Shown here: positions 10,775 through 20,149 of the stretch, in pieces | How positions within the stretch are numbered: position 1 is the first letter of the stretch | How the letters are laid out: each line of letters opens with the position of its first letter | Assembly (NCBI GenBank): GCA_028456385.1 | Contig: JALNQF010000425.1 | Coordinates: forward strand, 1 to 31,736 | Direction of reading: 5' to 3' | Length of the DNA: 31,736 nucleotides | Origin: Ophiosphaerella korrae | Lineage: Eukaryota > Ascomycota > Dothideomycetes > Pleosporales > Phaeosphaeriaceae | Position numbers and translations under genes: made by a program | Notes under the pieces: generated by a model | Seen by the model: only the letters and a program-made list of their open reading frames with translations | The model's database searches: none | Told to the model about the DNA's origin: nothing

Positions 10775-12067
10775 ATGCCTCTCAACCCAAGCCTCCTCAC
10801 CGCAGCTATCAGCACTCTGGTAGGATGTCCCGTGATTACGCACGAGGAGTACCTCCGCCTCCCCGATCCCTCGCCGGATATTCAACCACTTAACATGGAT
10901 GCATTCCACAAGTCAGTATTAGTCGCACCGGCACCGGAGATAAGGCCGCCATCGGCACCGTCTGGGTCAACGCTGTCAGCATCGAGAGAACTGCCAGTAT
11001 CTATACAAGAGCCAGCAACCACGCAAATGCCATCATCCGCTCAAGTGACAGCATCCATGCAAGGATCAGTGATGGCACAAGTGCCAGTAGCCGCACATGT
11101 TTCAACACCCGCAAAAGTTCCAACAACCGCACAAACTACAACATCCACACAAGTTCCAACACGAGCTCAAGTGCCAGCATCACCTCAGCTGGGGTCCTGC
11201 GGATGTTTGGCCAGTTGCATCCCGCGATTTAGAACCGCGACTGCCCAATCCTCTCGCCAAATCGCACCTAGGCTGCCAGCGCCCACAATGGAGCAGGTTC
11301 AACCACCACCCCAAAGAGCACCGGTCTTAATGCCGCGCTCAATGACTATTTTTGTCAAGACACTGGCAGGCGAAACCATCACATTCACAGTCACGCCCAG
11401 CGACACGATTGCAAACATCAAGCAGCAGGTTGCTGGGAAAGTGGACCTCCCACCCTCGGAGCAGCGACTCATTTACGGGGGTAAACAACTCTCGGACCGG
11501 CTAACCTTGCGGGACTATGACATTCAGAATGAATCCACTATCCACCTGGCTCTTCGAGTTCGCGGCGGCGGCCCCTCGATGATGTATCTCCCGCCGGACT
11601 TCCTTGATCCGGATTACGATTTCGACTTCACGGACGTCCAGGATTCTGAGACCTTTTACCGGGGTGGAGAAGTGTACGAGCGTCCTTTGGGGTGGCTGCG
11701 CTACGCGCTCAATGTGAACGGTAAATACGATTCAGATGCGTGGTTGAGGAGCACCAACGACCCTGGCGAATGGCCCGTTTCGTATCACGGCACAGGCCAA
11801 TCCAATGCCCACTCCATTGCTGAAGTAGGCTACAAGCTATCCAAAGGGGTAAATTTCGCATATGGCGTCGGGATATATTCGTCACCGAAGTCCGCTGTCG
11901 CCGAGGAGTATGCTCAATCGTTTAAGTTTCAAGGCAGGATGTATAAGGTCGTTCTTCAGAATCGGGTTAATCCGGCTAATCTGAAAAAGGTTCCTGACGT
12001 GGAATATTGGATTAGCCCTGCGGATGCGGATATTCGTCCTTACGGGGTGTGTATCAAGGCGATTTGA
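10775..12067 (+). CDS. Ubiquitin-like / PARP-ADP-ribosyltransferase-like fusion protein
   Basis: This single-exon gene of 430 residues is the only convincing intact gene in the window. Residues 1-76 have no recognised fold. Residues 77-136 are ten degenerate Ala/Pro/Gln/Val/Thr hexapeptides. Residues 190-265 are a ubiquitin-like domain starting [14 protein letters not shown], about 62% identical to ubiquitin by hand alignment. It keeps I44, R42, K48 and the terminal RGG. Residues 266-430 resemble an ADP-ribosyltransferase-like domain seen in eukaryotic ubiquitin-fusion proteins: [29 protein letters not shown] with H338, GVGIYSSP with Y368, [11 protein letters not shown] and DIRPYGVCI at the end. 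His and Tyr match two positions of the PARP-type triad, but an obvious third Glu is missing, so activity is uncertain. It may bind NAD or act through its ubiquitin-like part. There is no signal peptide or clear membrane segment. The frame has no RIP stops although heavily mutated repeats lie on both sides. Confidence 0.85.
   Translation: MPLNPSLLTAAISTLVGCPVITHEEYLRLPDPSPDIQPLNMDAFHKSVLVAPAPEIRPPSAPSGSTLSASRELPVSIQEPATTQMPSSAQVTASMQGSVMAQVPVAAHVSTPAKVPTTAQTTTSTQVPTRAQVPASPQLGSCGCLASCIPRFRTATAQSSRQIAPRLPAPTMEQVQPPPQRAPVLMPRSMTIFVKTLAGETITFTVTPSDTIANIKQQVAGKVDLPPSEQRLIYGGKQLSDRLTLRDYDIQNESTIHLALRVRGGGPSMMYLPPDFLDPDYDFDFTDVQDSETFYRGGEVYERPLGWLRYALNVNGKYDSDAWLRSTNDPGEWPVSYHGTGQSNAHSIAEVGYKLSKGVNFAYGVGIYSSPKSAVAEEYAQSFKFQGRMYKVVLQNRVNPANLKKVPDVEYWISPADADIRPYGVCIKAI
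11003..11182 (+). repeat. 18-bp tandem repeat encoding ten hexapeptides
   Basis: The sequence codes for residues 77-136 as ten six-residue units, for example [30 protein letters not shown] and AQVPAS. Most have Q-V-P at positions 2-4. The repeats sit between the N-terminal segment and the ubiquitin-like domain and are probably a disordered linker. Unit number is likely to vary between strains. Confidence 0.85.
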
Positions 12068-12687
12068 TCGGTTGATTCAATCAAGGGGTTGCGCTGTTAC
12101 GCATGTGAAACATGTGGGTCCAATAGGCGCTCGCTGGATGGCTTTGTTCCAAATGATCGATTTAGCTCTTTGATTAGGAGACGGGTCATAATGTGCGCAG
12201 GTGCGAGCCACGTTGTCAGGCCTCAAAGGTTGAGAGTACTTCAATAGCACTGCAAGCCGTAATCAATCCGACTTATTTGACAAACGGTGAGACTATGGGA
12301 TGTAGCGACGGGGTCATGCTGCAGCGCGCTCGATGACCATTCTGAGTATGTTGGTGCTATAATTTCCTCACTAGATGGACGGTACCTTAACACAGATAGA
12401 GGAGATATCTTTTCAAGCCATATACAATAGATGTGGCCTTTTAGTGATCCAATCCTTCTCAGCGGAAACCAATTTGGGGAGCCCCATCGGAGAGGCACAC
12501 TTACAGGAATATTTTCTCCTGGGAGATCTAAGGTGTCAGATGGCAGTATGGGGACAATCTGGACGGAAGGACTTGCATTGTTGTATCAGGGATGCAGCTA
12601 CTCGGCTATCTATAGTCGCAGGTCCTAGGGAGCTAACCAGAGATGGTACAACTCATGTGACATAATTAGTGGTACTTACCTCTGTAC
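12068..12687. other. Downstream of the fusion gene, no supported gene
   Basis: This normal-composition DNA should contain the 3' UTR and polyadenylation site. Short open frames exist on both strands (for example 12375-12665 and 12241-12498), but none has a recognisable domain or protein-like composition. I see no other element until the right inverted-repeat arm. Confidence 0.5.
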
Positions 12688-12770
12688 AAGCAGTGAATTG
12701 ACGCATAAATACTTCAGCTCGCCACCACAAGCAGGGAGGACGGCCGACCCGCACCGGCACAGCCCTTGCA
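12688..12770 (-). repeat. 83-bp inverted repeat, right arm
   Basis: This is the inverted partner of 10542-10624. The arms enclose about 2.06 kb that contain the whole fusion gene. If the left arm carries promoter elements, this copy would direct transcription back toward the gene. Confidence 0.95.
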
Positions 12771-13390
12771 TGGAAGGCGATAATATATGATGAGAAAGAG
12801 GACGGAACGCAGGGACGCTAGCTAGACAATTGCTATAACAGCGCACGTGATTCCCGGCTGGAGAATGTAGCGAAGGAAGCGTGGCTAGAAATTTAGGTAG
12901 GTTAAGTTGCGCTACTTATAAACAAGCTTTGTAAGATACTATACTTATATAATATATAGAAAGCTTCTAGCACTAACTAGAAATATAATAGCGCTAACCT
13001 AGAAAGTACCTATTAGCTAGATAAATTTACTTGCAATAGCGCGCACAAGGCTAGTAATAACTTCTAAGCCTTAGAGGGAGGTTTAAAGCTAAGATAATAC
13101 TATCCTATAAGAATTTAGATCGACAAAGGCCTAAGGCTAGCGCTATAGGAAGTAAAGTCTATTACGTTATAAAAGAAGGCACTATATAAATTAGGCTTAG
13201 AGGTAACAATATAAACGTAATTTTTAGAGAGAGAGAGGTTGTAGGCATTTAGTATTAGTTATAGTAGACTAATTTTATAGAATTATAGCAATATTTATTA
13301 TATATATAGGTTTTCTAGTTACTAAAAGTTAAAGTACTAATAGTTTGTCTAGTTATATAGGGTGTCTAGTAACCTAAGGATAGATATTAT
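12771..13390. other. Boundary of normal DNA and RIP'd unidentified repeat
   Basis: Up to about 12890 the composition is normal and includes a CACGTG at 12844. After that CpA/TpG depletion begins sharply. The RIP'd part (12890-13390) has no motif that I can recognise and ends at the Copia-2 LTR. Confidence 0.5.
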
Positions 13391-13956
13391 TATTAGATTT
13401 AAGAGAGGTTATAGTAGTTTAATAAAAAAGGCTTTTTTATAATAGCTATATAAGAGCCTTATTAGAGAGGGATACTAGAGCTTTTAGAAAAGTACTAAGT
13501 ATAAACTAAGTAGATTTATTTTTTCTATCCTTCTATTTCTAGCTCTAAGCTCTATCTATATATCTACAATATAGTAGTCTTAGCTAGGTCTCTTAAGATA
13601 GTAGTAAGCTAGATCCTTAATACTCCTTCTATTAAGGTGCTAGTTTCTTTATTATATTAGTTATACTAACGTAGTCTCTCTCTTTATATATAAGATCCTT
13701 TATTTAATTTCTTTATTTATAAAAGTAAAGGTAATAATCTATTTAGCTATAGTAAGAGTAGTAGTTTAGTAATTATTACGCTTATACGCTAAGCTAATTA
13801 GATTACTATACTAGCTTAAGTAAGCTAATTAATAGATTCTAGGTACACCTAGAATCTATTACGCCTCTCTACGTATATACTATTAAGTATCTAATTGCGT
13901 ATATAATTGCGTATCTAATCGCGTATTATATATCTAATTATATAACTTATCTAATA
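13391..13956 (-). repeat. Copia-2 3' LTR (minus strand)
   Basis: This copy is inverted relative to the Copia-3 5' LTR at 14442-14968. Termini in element orientation are TATTAGATAAG and ATCTAATA, read as RIP-altered TGTTAGAT...ATCTAACA, which form an 8-bp terminal inverted repeat. It is about 40 bp longer than its partner because of extra ATTGCGTAT/ATTGCGTATCTAATC-type repeats at 13890-13930. It contains a 30-bp palindrome at 13831-13860. Confidence 0.85.
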
Positions 13957-14441
13957 TACTCCTTTAGCTTAGTAACTTGTTAGTAAGCTAGATATTTATA
14001 AAATAAGTGTATAATTATCTAGGTAGTCTTAGATTTTATTTAGAGGTACTTTGTATATTATTTAGTATTCTATTACTTTAACTAGTCTAAGCTAATTTAA
14101 GAAGCTTTTTTATTTATTTACTAGTAAAACTTTTATAAAGCTATCTACTATTATCTCTATTAATAAAGTATATTCTACTTTAATTTAGCTAGTATAGACC
14201 TTTTATCTTAGCTAATAATTATAGATATTAACGTGTTAAAGCTTAGTTTATAGCTTAGCTAGTTCTTTAGTAATAAGCTAGATTACTTAAGTATTATTAT
14301 ATTAGATATTAATATAGTTTGTAGAGAGTTTAATATATAGTTTATTAAGTAGTCTTAATATAAATATAGCTTCTTTTACTACTTATAATAGAGCTAGTAA
14401 TTTAGCTTTAGTTATAGAAGTAGTAACTATATCTTACTTGT
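13957..14441 (-). pseudogene. Copia-2 RNase H, 3' end of pol
   Basis: Read on the minus strand from 14441 downward, the frame gives TTSITKAKLLALL (compare the Copia STTEAE motif), KEAIFILRLLNKL, ITKELAKL, a HVNIYNYQLRQKV-like segment, then VEYTLLIEIIVDSFIKVL, which corresponds to the ADG-TKAL end of Copia RNase H. Several codons are RIP stops. The upstream pol is missing because another Copia is inserted at 14442. Read together with its LTR, this is the 3' end of a minus-strand Copia. Confidence 0.82.
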
Positions 14442-14968
14442 TATTAGATAAGTTATATAATTAGATACTTAATAGTATAAGTGTAGAGAGGCGTAATAGA
14501 TTCTAGGTATACCTAGAATCTATTAATTAGCTCGCTTAAGCTAGTACAGCTATCTAATTAGCTTAGCGTACGAGCGTAATAATTACTAAGCTACTACCTC
14601 TACTATAGCTAAATAGACTATAGCCTTAACCTTTATAAATAAAGGAATTAAATAAAGGATCTTATATACAAAGAGAAAGACTACGTTAGTATAACTAATA
14701 TAATAAAGAAACTAGAACCTTAATAGAAAGAGTATTAAGGATTTAGCTCGCTACTATCTTAAGAGACCTAGCTAAGACTACTATATCGTAGATATATAGA
14801 TAGAATAATTAATCTACTTAGTTTATACCTAGTACTTTTAAGTTATAAGTAACTAACTAAAAAAGAGCTTTTCTAAAAGCTTTAGTATCTCTCTCTAGTA
14901 AGGCCCTTATATAGCTATTATAAAAAAGCTTTTTTATTAAACTACTAAAACTTCTCTTAAATCTAATA
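14442..14968 (+). repeat. Copia-3 5' LTR (plus strand)
   Basis: This 527-bp LTR begins TATTAGATAAG and ends ATCTAATA, the RIP-altered form of TG...CA. It is inverted relative to the Copia-2 LTR. The five bases before it (CTTGT, 14437-14441) should recur after the 3' LTR outside this window. It has a 30-bp palindrome at 14495-14524. Confidence 0.85.
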
Positions 14969-15315
14969 ATTAAGAGTCTTACTACTTTAACTAAGTTAAG
15001 TAAACTAGTACTTACCTAAACCTAACTTCTTTAGCTTAAGTATTAACTCGAGTATTAACTTAAGTATTAAGCTAAGTATTAAGCTAAGTACTATACTAAG
15101 TATCTATAAAAAGTACTAATCTTTTACCTTTTAGTAGTACTACGCGCACCTATAAAAAGTGTAAATCTCTTACTCTTTAGTAAGTACTACGAGTAGTATT
15201 AAAAAGTGTAAATCTTCTACTTTCTAGTAGCCTTCTAATAACTCTTAATTAAAACTAAGTATTAAGTAGAGTACTATACTTAGCCTTAACTAAATCGTAC
15301 TCTAAAAAGTAATAA
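14969..15315 (+). repeat. Copia-3 leader with tandem repeats
   Basis: A 12-bp unit (AGTATTAACTTA and variants) is repeated about 5.4 times at 15039-15103. It is followed by about three copies of a 46-48-bp unit beginning ATAAAAAGT (15110-15240). The tract is RIP'd. The target duplication AATAA of Gypsy-1 is at 15311-15315. Confidence 0.75.
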
Positions 15316-15758
15316 TATAACTAGCTTCTTGTTGTTAACTATAGGTGCCTATATTAAAGGGTTAGTAGATTATAAGATAATATTAGAAGCTTGTATAGTA
15401 ATCTATAATAGGCTATAAACAATAGAAGATGTTTTACAACTATCTTATATTAGTGCTTTGTAGTTAAAGGATTGAATTACTAATACTATCCTAATAATAT
15501 ATATTACTACTAACTATATACTTAGGTTTCTTAGCTAACTTTGTGCTTTATATTTACTAAGATCGCAAATTACAAATCTATTACGTACTTAACTTTATAC
15601 TTCGTATTTACTAAGATCGCGAATTGCAAATCTATTACGTATTCCTATTATAGTTAGTCTCCTAGTCTAGCTTGTTTTCTTATAGGTTGTATGCGTTATC
15701 GTTATCTATAGTAGGGCTAATTAGCTTAAATTAGTTTTCCTTTATTATAACTATAATA
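15316..15758 (-). repeat. Gypsy-1 left (3') LTR
   Basis: The 443-bp repeat aligns with 22331-22773. Over the stretches compared by eye, differences are transitions, as expected if RIP hit two identical copies independently. A unit of about 58 bp containing TTTACTAAGATCGC is tandemly duplicated at about 15541-15650, in the U3 part. Confidence 0.93.
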
Positions 15759-18700
15759 TAATTCCCCTCTCTAGGTAGGTTCTTATTTCTCTACCCTAGG
15801 CCTAAGGTTATTAGTCTAGTTTCCTTATTTATTTCTAGTTCTTTATTATTCTCTATATCTTCGCGTTCTAACTATAACAAACTTCTTCTTATTACTTACG
15901 TTACTTGTAATAGAGTTAAAATGTTTCTTTGCGCCTATTATACTTAGTTAAAGCTTACTTGTCTTATATCTTTAAAGGATAGTAAATACTATAGTAAGTA
16001 TATTCTAGCTAATATTTAGTATAAGTATATACTATCTAGTATTTCTCTTATAGAGTATAAGTACTTAATTTCTATATAGTCTCTTCTTACTAAGTTATAT
16101 AGGGCGAGCTATTAACTAAGCTTAAGAGATACTATTATTATAGCTTATAGAGGCTAAAGCTAAGCGTAAGCTAACTCTTTATAAGCTAGTAGATCTTTAT
16201 TCTTATATTAAGCGTCTTTGTAAGATAAAAGCTTAAAATAACGCTAAATTATCTAAATAGTCTTATGCCTTAGAGGCTAAGATAGACCTTAAGGATATAG
16301 TTTAGGCTGCTCTAGCTCTTATTATATTAGACGTTCCTAACACCTTTTTATTTAGCGCTAGTAATATTAATTTTCTTAGTTTACTATAAAGCGTTCTAGA
16401 GGGTTTTAACTTTAGAACTCCTCTAGTTTCTTAGAGTAATTAAGGTTATCTTCTAGTTCCTATATTTTCTCCTATAGTTATCCTCTCTTATCTATACCTA
16501 TCTATACTACTAGGTAGTAGTTTCTTCTATTATAGAACTAGTACTATAGGATTTCTTTTACTTCCTATTCCTTTTATTCTCTATATATATCTACTTTATA
16601 TACTAGTAGTTCTACATTTTATAGTACTATCTTAAGTAACGCTATATAGAAAGTTAGGTGTATCCTTATTTTATTTAGTAGCTTTAGTTTAAATATAACT
16701 AGTGTAACTTTATTTTTAATCTTGTATAGTCTTATCTTAACGTAGTCTAATTTTAAACTTAGTTGTTTACTCTTAATATTCTTTTATACTAACTATACTT
16801 TTTCTCCCTTTCTAAATTAAGGTCTCTATTTATACTTCTTGTTATAGTATTTTACTATATAATTATATAGGAACTCTACGTCCTATCTTAACTAATTATA
16901 TATATCTCTAAGTCTATTAACAAAGTTTTCTCTTCTTAGAGACTAAGATACTTTAGTTCTTAGTATTCTATATACGTTAGGGTTAAATCTATAGTTTACA
17001 AAGAAAAGTAATACTCCTATTACTACGTTCTTTACGCTGTTGTATACTAATTGTGCTATAGGTAGTAGCTATACCTAATTATTCTAGTTATAGTTAAAGT
17101 AGTATCTTAGGTATTATTCTACTATCTAATTTATTTGTTCTAACTATCTATCTATCTATAGATAATATGCTGTAGACATTGTATATTTAACTCCTAATTA
17201 CGCTATTATTATTCCCTATAGTTTTAATATAAATCTTATATCTCTATCTATAATAATCTTATCTAGTAGTCTATATTAACTAATTATAGTTCCTAGAACC
17301 TAGTATATAGTAACCTCTATCCTACTTTTCTCTCTATATAGTCTAAAGTATAAGTACTTTGTAAGTTTATCTACTATTATTAGGATTCTATTATATTTAA
17401 CTCCTAATATTAGGTCTTTAGACTTAGGTAATTTCGTAATAAAGTCTATTGTAATAACTCCCTATAGTTATTCTAGTACTTCTACTAGTTATAATATTCT
17501 ATATAGTATATATCTATTATACTTGTTTCTCTAGTATTCTATACAATCTTGTAGTACTTCTATTACTAGTTGTTTTACTCTAGAGATATAGTAGTCCTAT
17601 AGTAGTCTATTAAGGGTTTTGTTAATCCCCTAGTATCTATATACTAGTAATTTATAGAATTGTTGTATAAATTCTTTTTAGATTTTTCTTAAGATATACG
17701 TTCTTCTATAAGCTTATACAAGTCCTTCTTAGATTTCTAGCTTCTTAGTTTCTTTAGATACTTCTTATATTGTCTTCTAAATCTATTTATCTAGCTCGCT
17801 ACTCTTTCTTTTAAGTATTACAGCTATTTTAGGTATATTTAGGACTAAATATCCTTCTTTATTCTTAATTAGAATTGTGCTAGTAGTGTTTACTTCTTCT
17901 TGCAAGTCTAGTCTTCTACTAAGGGCGTCTATAAATTAGTTGTCTTTGCCCTTTGTATATATAATTTCTAAGTTAAATATTAATAGGAATTCCTACTATC
18001 TAGTATAGCGTTATAATAGTTCTTTATTTATTATAAATCCTATAAGATTCTTATAGTCTATATAAACCTTTATTTAGTATTTTGCTCCTTGTAGGTATAT
18101 TCTCTATTATTTAAATACTTTATAGATTACTAGTATCTCTTTATTATAAATTAGGTAGTTAAGCTCTACTAGCTTTATTTTCTTAGAAAAGTATTTAACT
18201 AAGTGTTCCTTTTTAGTCTCTAGGTCTTCCTATATTAGTGCTATTCTGTAGACTAAGTTAGATACATCTATTTTTACTATTACTAGTAGGTCTAGGTTAT
18301 ATATTCTAATAACTAGGTTCTCTATAAACTTTCTCTTAATTTTGTTAAATACTTTATTATATTCCTTACTCTATTTAAATAGTATATCTTTCTTTATAAG
18401 TCTTGTAATTAGTTCTATATCTTTAGACTATCTTACTATTAACTTCCTATAAAAGTTTACTAGTCTATAGAATTGTTGTACTTCTTTTAGGTTCCTTAGT
18501 ATTAGCTACTTGTTAATTAACTTAATCTTTCCTAGGTCGATTCTAATTTTTCCTAGTTCTATAATAAATCTAAGGAAATCTATTTTCTTTATATAGAACT
18601 CGCACTTCCTTATCTTAAGGAATATTTTAACTTCTACTAGCTTTTCTAGTACCTTGTATACATACTATATATATTCTTCTTCTATTTTTAAGAATAGAAG

Positions 18701-19059
18701 GATATTATCTAAATATACAAATATAAATACGTCTAAGTACTCTCTTAGTACTATATTAATTCTTTCTTAAAATACTACTAGTACATTTATTAAGCTAAAG
18801 AGTATAACTATATATTTATATAGTCTATATTGTATTCTAAACGCTATTTTCTATTTATTACTTTTCTTAATTCTAATTTAGTAGTAGGCGTTCTAGATAT
18901 CTAGTTTCGTAAAGATTCTTACTCTTCTTAGCCTATCTTGTATTATATTAATTTGTAGTAGTAGGTATTAGTTCTTGTTTATAATTACGTTAGTTTTTCT
19001 ATAATCTACGTAGGGCCTCTTATTACTTATCTCCTTTTTATCTATAAATATAAGTCTAT

Positions 19060-19488
19060 TGTTATAGGTGTAACAGAAGAAATCGAGATAGAACTAATTA
19101 GTCCTAATCTAGGCGCTAACGAAGCATGGGACGAGCAGGGTAACGACCTCGATTAGGAGACTACACATAACTAGGACACCTAGGCTAATCTGTAATCTAT
19201 AGACTCTTGGCATCAACAGATTACAGATCAAGACGATCTGTAATCTGTCAATCTTGGCAACTACAGATTACAGATTACGACGAGTATATAGTTAGTAAGA
19301 TGCGCATCGTTAGGATAGCATCGGCAATTCAATCCTTTAACCACGGAACGCCAATACAGGATAGTTATAAAACATCTTCTATTGTTTATAAGTTATTACA
19401 GATTATAACCCGAGCTTTTACCATCAACTCTCAATCCACTAACACCCCTCGGGCACTAGGAAGTCGACCCTAGTAACAGCCCGTTACA
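19060..19488 (+). mobile_element. Solo Gypsy LTR inserted in Gypsy-1, little RIP
   Basis: The 429-bp unit begins TGTTATAGGTGTAACAG and ends CCCGTTACA. It is flanked by TCTAT (19055-19059 and 19489-19493). Gypsy-2 has the uninterrupted homologous site at about 27865-27869. The sequence is the reverse-complement counterpart of the Gypsy-2 LTRs but has C or G at many positions where those have T or A, and it has kept numerous CA, TG and ATG. No internal sequence or second LTR is present, so it is a product of LTR-LTR recombination. An 88-codon frame inside it (19207-19473) is chance. Confidence 0.93.
19187..19277. repeat. Palindromic AATCTGTAATCT repeats in the solo LTR U3
   Basis: ACAGATTACAGAT (19216-19228) and ATCTGTAATCTGT (19236-19248) are perfect 13-bp inverted copies separated by 7 nt. 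Two further copies are at 19187-19200 and 19263-19277, and the TCTTGGCA segments preceding two of them are also repeated. RIP'd versions (TAATCTATAATCTA) occur in the Gypsy-2 LTRs. This could be a regulator-binding cluster in the retrotransposon promoter. Confidence 0.85.
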
Positions 19489-20149
19489 TCTATGTACTAC
19501 TAAAGATTTAGATTCTTGTATCTATCCTTTCTTTAGTACGTTCTCGATAAATACTTGTTTAATTTTTAACTCTTCTTCTGTTTTTTAGTAGACTAGGCTC
19601 TATCTTACGTTTTTTCTTTCTTCTAGTTCTATTACTAAGTCCTATAGCTAATATTCTAGAAGATACTCTTTAGGCTTTATAAGCTATTCTTCTTGTTTCT
19701 TATATTCTTCTAAGAATTCTCTTTTACAGGTGTTTGTGTTAGCCTTTAATATATCTATTCTATAGTAATTAATCTTTCTTATTCTCTAATTAATATATAG
19801 GTTAGTTATCTATAACTATAGTATACCTAGTATTATGTCTTATTTGTTATTAATCGTTGTTATATCTATAACTATATTTTTAATTGTTATCTCTTCTAGC
19901 TTAAATATAGAGGGAACTGTCTTAAACCTAATAGGTTCCTAGAATAGTTTTCCTTTAATAGTACTTAATTGTTAAGAGTACTTCTTTATTATATAGCGCA
20001 TTCCTTATATTTCTATAAACTTCTATAATATAAAGTTCCTTGTTACTCTACTATTAATTATTAATTATACTTTCTTTCTTTAGTATATACCTATTTTTGT
20101 AATGTGTAGGCCTCTTATACCTTTTAGCTATTCTTACTTAGGTAATTTT

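Noticed and set aside
12241..12665. Short open frames on both strands downstream of the fusion gene
   Set aside because: There is no recognisable domain, the frames overlap on opposite strands, and the composition is typical of non-coding DNA.
10542..12770. Mariner- or hAT-like transposon defined by the 83-bp repeats
   Set aside because: No target duplication or typical terminal motif was found at the outer edges and no transposase is inside, so a named class cannot be assigned.
19187..19277. Repeated short motif resembling a CRISPR-like array
   Set aside because: The copies are in both orientations with unequal spacing, inside an LTR of a fungal retrotransposon.
19207..19473. 88-codon frame
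   Set aside because: It lies wholly inside a solo LTR that has not suffered RIP, so chance open frames are expected.
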